NCBI GenBank assembly: GCA_038248985.1
Contig: JBBRWV010000012.1
Coordinates: 1-44,102, forward strand
Origin: JBBRWV01 sp038248985
GTDB lineage: Bacteria > Planctomycetota > Phycisphaerae > WQYP01
Length of the DNA: 44,102 bases
Direction of reading: 5' to 3'
Under the pieces are notes generated by a model. The model did not search any database and had not been told where the DNA came from. It was given only the letters and a program-made list of their open reading frames with translations. How positions within the stretch are numbered: position 1 is the stretch's first letter; each line of letters opens with the position of its first letter. The translations under genes were made by a program, and so were the position numbers. This document shows positions 40,040-44,102 of this stretch, in pieces.

Positions 40040-42109
40040 CTAGACGTTGGCATCCAGCGCAGGCTTATACGAGCCGACGATCTTGGCCTGGACATTGGGC
40101 GGGACAACGTCGTAGTGGCTGAATTCCATAACAAAGCTGCCCTGCCCGCTGGTGACAGAACGCAGTTGGTTGTTGTAGGTCATTACTTCCGCCAACGGGG
40201 CAATGGCCCGTATGAGTGCCATTCCCCCGGCCAGGGTATCGACGCCGGTAACGCGGCCGCGGCGGCCGTTCAAATCTCCGGTAATGTCCCCGACATGCGT
40301 ATCAGGCGTAGTAATTTCCATGTGCACCACGGGCTCGAGGAGTGCCGGGCGGGCCTTGGTGATGGCGTCTTTGAGGGCGTACTTTCCGGCGGTGCGGAAG
40401 GCGATTTCCTTGCTGTCCACGGGATGATGCTTGCCATCCGTGATGATGACTTTCAGATCCTGCACGGGATAGCCGGCAATGGCCCCTTCTTCGAGAATGT
40501 CGCGGACGCCCTTTTCCACGCTGGGAATGAACTGCCCAGGAATCGTGCCACCGAACACTTCGTTGGCAAATTCGAAGCCCATGCCACGGTCGAGGGGTTC
40601 CACGCGGAGGAACACTTCGCCGAACTGTCCGGCGCCGCCGCTTTGCTTTTTATGGCGATAATGCCCTTCCGCCTTGGAGGTGATGGTTTCTTTGTAGGGG
40701 ATTTTCGGCGCGTGGGTGAGGACATCGAGACCGAAGCGGTTTTTCATTTTTTCCAGGGTGATGCGCAGGTGTAAATCGCCCAGGCCGTGGATGACGATTT
40801 CGTGGGTCTGTGTGTCGTGGGTGCTGCGGAACGTGGGGTCTTCTTCCGTGAGCTTATGCAAGGCCCCGGAAATCTTCACTTCATCACCACGGGCTTTGGG
40901 TTCAATGGCCAGCGAGAACATGGGCGTCGGATACTTGGGGGCGATGGGGTGCCATCGATTCACTGTCGCGGGATCGTGCAGGATATTGTCCACATGGATG
41001 TCTTCTACCTTGGCGAGCGCGACAATGTCGCCGGCACAGGCCACTGCATTCAGTTCGGGATGATCGCGTCCCTCCACCTTGAGGACGTGTCCGGTCTTGT
41101 GGGGCTTCTTGTCATGACCGCTGCCTGAGCAGATGAAGAAGGTGTTGTTATCCATCTTGCCCTGCAGGATGCGCACCATGGCCAGTTTGCCGACGTAGGG
41201 ATCGGTGGTCACTTTGAATACGTGCGCCAGGAGGGGTTTTTCCACATCACAAGCGACCTCGATGGTTTCGGCGGCATCACCTTCACCGCACCGCAATCTT
41301 TTCGGCTTGGCGTTCGCCGGGCTGGGAACATCCTCCACCAGGATATGCAGAAGGTCATCTACACCGACTTCATTCTTGGCACTGGTGAACAGGATCGGAA
41401 CGACATGACCGGCATTCATCGCCTTGATGAAGCAGGTACGCAGTTCAGCCAGGGGAATGGACTCGCCGGAGAGATATTTTTCCATCTCCTGATCGTCAAC
41501 TTCCACGGTCGCTTCAATAATTTCCTCGTGGATTTTGCGCACGTCGCCAAAATCGGTAGTGCCCCGGTCGAGGTCGAAGCAATCGACGACATCGCGGCCG
41601 TAATCTTTGGGAAGATTGATGCAGTGGAGGGTCGGGCCGAACGCGTCCTTGAGTTGTTCGACGAGTGCTTCGAGACCATCGGGGGCCTTGTCGATCTTGT
41701 TGATCACAATCATCCGCGCCAAACCCATTTCACCAGCAGCGTGATAGAGGCGACGGGTGTTGACTTCGATGCCCGCCTCCGCATTGACGACGATGACCGC
41801 GGTTTCAACGGCCGGGAGGGCGGCAAGCGCCTGGCCTATGAAATCAGGGTAACCGGGGGTGTCAATAAGGTTGATCTCTGTGCCGGCGTGAGTGGCATAG
41901 AGGAGCGTGGAACTCGTCGAATGTTTGTGCAGCTTGGCCTCGGGCTCGAAATCAGAAATGGTATTGGCATCATCCACGGACCCCATCCGCGTGATGATCC
42001 CTGATTTGTGCAGCATTGCCTCGGCCAGAGTGGTTTTTCCGGCACTGCTATGACCCAGCAGAACAATATTCCGGATTTCGGAAGGACGGTAGGTTCCTAC
42101 AGCGGGCAT
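40040..42109 (-). CDS. EF-G-like translational GTPase (FusA2-type paralogue)
   Basis: 689 residues with all five EF-G domains. The P-loop is GHSSAGKT (19-26) instead of the usual AHIDAGKT. G3 is DTPGYPDF instead of DTPGHVDF. G4 is VINKIDK. The G2/switch I region reads HKHSTSSTLLYA, lacking the canonical R-G-I-T-I. Domain IV (GGAGQFGEVFLRVEPL) and domain V (GDLNGRRGRVTGVDT) are present. These differences match the EF-G-like class seen in actinobacteria and planctomycetes rather than housekeeping EF-G, so roles such as ribosome rescue or stress translation are possible but untested. ATG 42109 has AGGAG upstream; the longer frame adds 16 poor residues. Confidence 0.85.
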   Translation of the reverse strand: MPAVGTYRPSEIRNIVLLGHSSAGKTTLAEAMLHKSGIITRMGSVDDANTISDFEPEAKLHKHSTSSTLLYATHAGTEINLIDTPGYPDFIGQALAALPAVETAVIVVNAEAGIEVNTRRLYHAAGEMGLARMIVINKIDKAPDGLEALVEQLKDAFGPTLHCINLPKDYGRDVVDCFDLDRGTTDFGDVRKIHEEIIEATVEVDDQEMEKYLSGESIPLAELRTCFIKAMNAGHVVPILFTSAKNEVGVDDLLHILVEDVPSPANAKPKRLRCGEGDAAETIEVACDVEKPLLAHVFKVTTDPYVGKLAMVRILQGKMDNNTFFICSGSGHDKKPHKTGHVLKVEGRDHPELNAVACAGDIVALAKVEDIHVDNILHDPATVNRWHPIAPKYPTPMFSLAIEPKARGDEVKISGALHKLTEEDPTFRSTHDTQTHEIVIHGLGDLHLRITLEKMKNRFGLDVLTHAPKIPYKETITSKAEGHYRHKKQSGGAGQFGEVFLRVEPLDRGMGFEFANEVFGGTIPGQFIPSVEKGVRDILEEGAIAGYPVQDLKVIITDGKHHPVDSKEIAFRTAGKYALKDAITKARPALLEPVVHMEITTPDTHVGDITGDLNGRRGRVTGVDTLAGGMALIRAIAPLAEVMTYNNQLRSVTSGQGSFVMEFSHYDVVPPNVQAKIVGSYKPALDANV

Positions 42110-42481
42110 GTTACAACTCCTGGACCTTCTAGGGTCGGTGAAAGAAGCGGAGGGCAACGCGGCGGGATGGCAATATCAACCAGCAACTGAAATGATCCGC
42201 CCCGAGCAACCGATCCATCCAACGGGACCAGGGTGCCCAGGACATGGCGCTACATGGCACCTCGCCTCGACGCCTTGAACGGTACTACGCTCCAAGGTGG
42301 AAGGCAAGGAGAAAGAGGATGAAATGGTCCATATCTGGCCCTGCGGAATATTCCAGGAAAGCCGAATTGTAAACGGGTTCGCGGGCATTTGCCCTTTCCG
42401 ATGAATGCACGTTCGAGCGAATTGTGATTCCCGGCCTTCAAGCGTTGAACCAAATTGGCGAAAACCCTACGATGCGGGACT
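42110..42481. other. 372-bp divergent intergenic region
   Basis: It lies between the EF-G-like gene (minus) and the phosphoesterase gene (plus), so it should hold both promoters. I see two weak hairpins: GGTGCC/GGCACC (42232-42237, 42256-42261; 18-nt loop) and GGGC/GCCC (42383-42386, 42391-42394) followed by TTT. I see no tRNA, repeat array or convincing small gene. Confidence 0.5.
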
Positions 42482-43357
42482 ATGACACAGCCCGACCCAA
42501 CCAACGGCCTCGACAGCCTCGCTTCCCACGCCTTTTCGCGCGAGGAGCACCGTATCGTCGTAAAGACGACTCCGGCCCCGACCAACCACATTCAGCCCGT
42601 CGAAGGCCCGCTGGCCATCATCTCCGATATTCATGCGAATCTCGAAGCCCTGACTGCCGTCCTGGAAGAGATCGACCGGCTGAAGATCAAGCGAATTATC
42701 TGCCTGGGGGATGTAGTGGGGTACGGACCAAATCCCCTGGAATGCATCGACATCGTCATGGAACGGTGCGAATTTTCCTTGATGGGCAATCATGACTTCG
42801 CGATTTTCTATGAACCCTACAATTTCAACCAGGCCGCGGAAAATGCCGCCTACTGGACTCGCAGCCAGTTTGAGAACGATGCCGATATTGCGCGCCGCAA
42901 TCGCCGCTGGAAGTTCCTCGGCTCCATGCCCACCCGCATGTCCAACGGTCGCTTCGTGTGCTTTCACGGTTCGCCCCGCCGGCCCGTCAACGAATACGTT
43001 TTTCCCGATGATATCTACACGGCTCCGCAAAAAATGTCCGCCATCTTCGACCGCTTCGAGCGACTGTGTTTCGTCGGCCACACCCATGTCCCAGGTGTTT
43101 TCGTTCCCGATCCGGATTTCTATTCGCCCGAAGAACTGAACAACCGGTACCTCATCACCGAGGAAAAGGCGATGATCAACGTCGGCAGCGTCGGCCAGCC
43201 GCGCGATCGCAATTCCAAAGCCTCTTTTGCAGTGCTCCAGCCTGAGGCCATCGATTTCATGCGCGTGGCCTACGATGTCGAATCCACCGTCGAAAAGGTG
43301 CGTGCCGTCGACGCCCTGGACAACTTCCTCGGTGCCCGCCTGCTGGAAGGCCGCTGA
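42482..43357 (+). CDS. Calcineurin-like metallophosphoesterase
   Basis: 291 residues. The dimetal motifs occur in order: ISDIHANLEAL (D-x-H), LGDVVGYGPNPLECI (GD-x-x-x-x-G), MGNHDFAI (GNHD), CFHGSPRRPVNEYVF (H), and GHTHVPGVF (GHxH), then NVGSVGQPRDRN. The set matches YfcE/phosphodiesterase-like or PPP-type bacterial phosphoesterases; the substrate cannot be told. An N-terminal tail of ~40 residues precedes the fold. ATG 42482 is chosen, though no clear Shine-Dalgarno is seen. Codon use is C-ending (gcc, ctc, atc, ttc), unlike the G-ending codons of plus-strand genes in the left half. Confidence 0.9.
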   Translation: MTQPDPTNGLDSLASHAFSREEHRIVVKTTPAPTNHIQPVEGPLAIISDIHANLEALTAVLEEIDRLKIKRIICLGDVVGYGPNPLECIDIVMERCEFSLMGNHDFAIFYEPYNFNQAAENAAYWTRSQFENDADIARRNRRWKFLGSMPTRMSNGRFVCFHGSPRRPVNEYVFPDDIYTAPQKMSAIFDRFERLCFVGHTHVPGVFVPDPDFYSPEELNNRYLITEEKAMINVGSVGQPRDRNSKASFAVLQPEAIDFMRVAYDVESTVEKVRAVDALDNFLGARLLEGR

Positions 43358-43509
43358 TCTGACACGCCGATCACCCAGCATAGGATTGGCCGCACGATTC
43401 CTTCGATTTTGGTGCTCGTTTTCCAGCCCACCGGTTTGCGTGACGCTCTCGTTACGCCTACTATTCCAAATTCGTTTTTCTTCGGCACAGTGCCCCTTTT
43501 GAGGACTTC

Positions 43510-44102
43510 ATGGACATCAAGCGCTTCCTGACCACGATGATGTTGACCGGCGCAATCATGCTCGCCGCTTACTACCTGTTTCCGCAATTTTTCGGCAAGG
43601 CACAGCCGCCGGTCGTCACCCCCCCCACCACTACATACGCGGTCGTCGCTGCGTCACAACCCATCGCTCGAGAGCAGGGCGCAGTGGCCGAGTTGATCAC
43701 CCTCGGCAGTTCGGCCAAAGCGTCGAAAGACAAAGTTGCGGTCACGGTCAACACCGTCACTGCAGCGATTGAAAAAGTCGAACTCAATATCAATGACTAC
43801 GCCGAAACGGTTGCCCGCGCCAAACCACTCACGCTGCTCGAAGCACATCCGAACATGCCAAAGCCGTTCGCCACGATCGGCATCCACGTCAGCCTGATGC
43901 CTTCGGGCCGCGAAATCATGCTCAAGGAACCCGGCCCTAACCAGACGATTCGCAGTGTCAACAGCCGCATCATTCTCGACACGCAATATGTCTGGAAAAA
44001 ATTGCCGCAGCCCAACCCTTACGAAGTTTCCATGCTGCTGACGATCAACAGCGGCACGACGCCCGTGGCGGCCATCACCAAGACCTTTAAAGTCGATCCC
44101 CA
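43510..44102 (+). CDS. yidC: YidC membrane insertase, N-terminal part (3' end outside window)
   Basis: 197 codons are visible. The N-terminus MDIKRFLTTMMLTGAIMLAA is the typical start of YidC in diderm bacteria: a short cytoplasmic MDxKR followed by the first span. The Pro/Thr-rich linker and beta-rich segment (AELITLGSSAKASKDKVAVT, then AAIEKVELNINDYAETVA) match the periplasmic P1 domain. YidC inserts and folds inner-membrane proteins with or without SecYEG. The catalytic five-helix core lies beyond the window. The ATG has GAGGA seven bases upstream. The 152-bp gap upstream shows nothing else. Codon use is strongly C-ending. Confidence 0.8.
   Translation, partial: MDIKRFLTTMMLTGAIMLAAYYLFPQFFGKAQPPVVTPPTTTYAVVAASQPIAREQGAVAELITLGSSAKASKDKVAVTVNTVTAAIEKVELNINDYAETVARAKPLTLLEAHPNMPKPFATIGIHVSLMPSGREIMLKEPGPNQTIRSVNSRIILDTQYVWKKLPQPNPYEVSMLLTINSGTTPVAAITKTFKVDP

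Noticed and set aside
1..44102. tRNA, rRNA, CRISPR arrays or transposase genes
   Set aside because: Looked for in the intergenic spaces and found none. The gaps are short and filled by promoters, terminators and the small repeats listed.

Overview
This is a bacterial chromosomal window of about 44 kb, GC-rich and densely coding, from a diderm organism. The gene set suggests a member of the Planctomycetota, perhaps Phycisphaerae-like. The pointers are a DUF6785-type giant membrane protein, a shortened SecA paralogue, a DUF255/YyaL protein fused to a DsbD-alpha-like domain, lipoprotein gluzincins, and a pilM-N-O-P-B-T-C cluster with minor pseudopilins. The taxonomic placement is inference. I see no rRNA, tRNA, CRISPR array or complete insertion sequence.

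Region 1 to about 28.5 kb is a patchwork of single genes and small groups on both strands. In order it holds: the tail of a Gly/Glu-rich protein; a small HExxH protein; the YyaL-DsbD fusion, divergent from a short SecA-like ATPase; a DUF433/DUF5615 toxin-antitoxin pair; an Lhr-type helicase; a lipoprotein gluzincin; a secreted carboxypeptidase-regulatory-like protein; CstA with an extra domain; a membrane-anchored coiled-coil protein ending in a BRCT-like domain; an EI24/CysZ-like protein; polyphosphate kinase; two PMT/GT39-type membrane glycosyltransferases flanking a SHOCT-like small membrane protein; ClpX with a Gly-rich N-terminus; the DUF6785 protein; MetF; a single-domain response regulator; and isocitrate dehydrogenase. 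Here the + strand is strikingly G-rich whichever strand codes.

Region 28.6 to 39.9 kb is a type IV pilus locus read on the minus strand. The transcription order is pilM, pilN, pilO, a pilP/gspC-like gene, pilB, pilT, pilC, a strong terminator, then three minor pseudopilin-type genes (PilV-like, a very large PilX-like protein with EF-hand loops, and PilW-like). PilM, N, O and the PilP-like protein would form the inner-membrane alignment complex. PilB and PilT would power extension and retraction, and PilC would be the platform. The secretin (PilQ), major pilin (PilA) and prepilin peptidase (PilD) are not in the window. A long, foldable leader precedes pilM.

Region 40.0 to 44.1 kb holds an EF-G-like paralogue (minus strand), a 372-bp divergent intergenic region, a calcineurin-like phosphoesterase, and the start of YidC (plus strand, cut by the window end). 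The G-over-C excess of the left part fades through the pilus locus and is reversed at the right end, even in plus-strand genes. That suggests a replication-related skew switch within the window.

The observations most worth a second look are: the skew switch; the BRCT-like domain on a membrane-anchored coiled coil; the YyaL-DsbD fusion; the CstA insertion; the EF-hand/beta-helix PilX-like protein; the structured pilM leader; and a C-run interspersed repeat that has entered two coding regions in frame.
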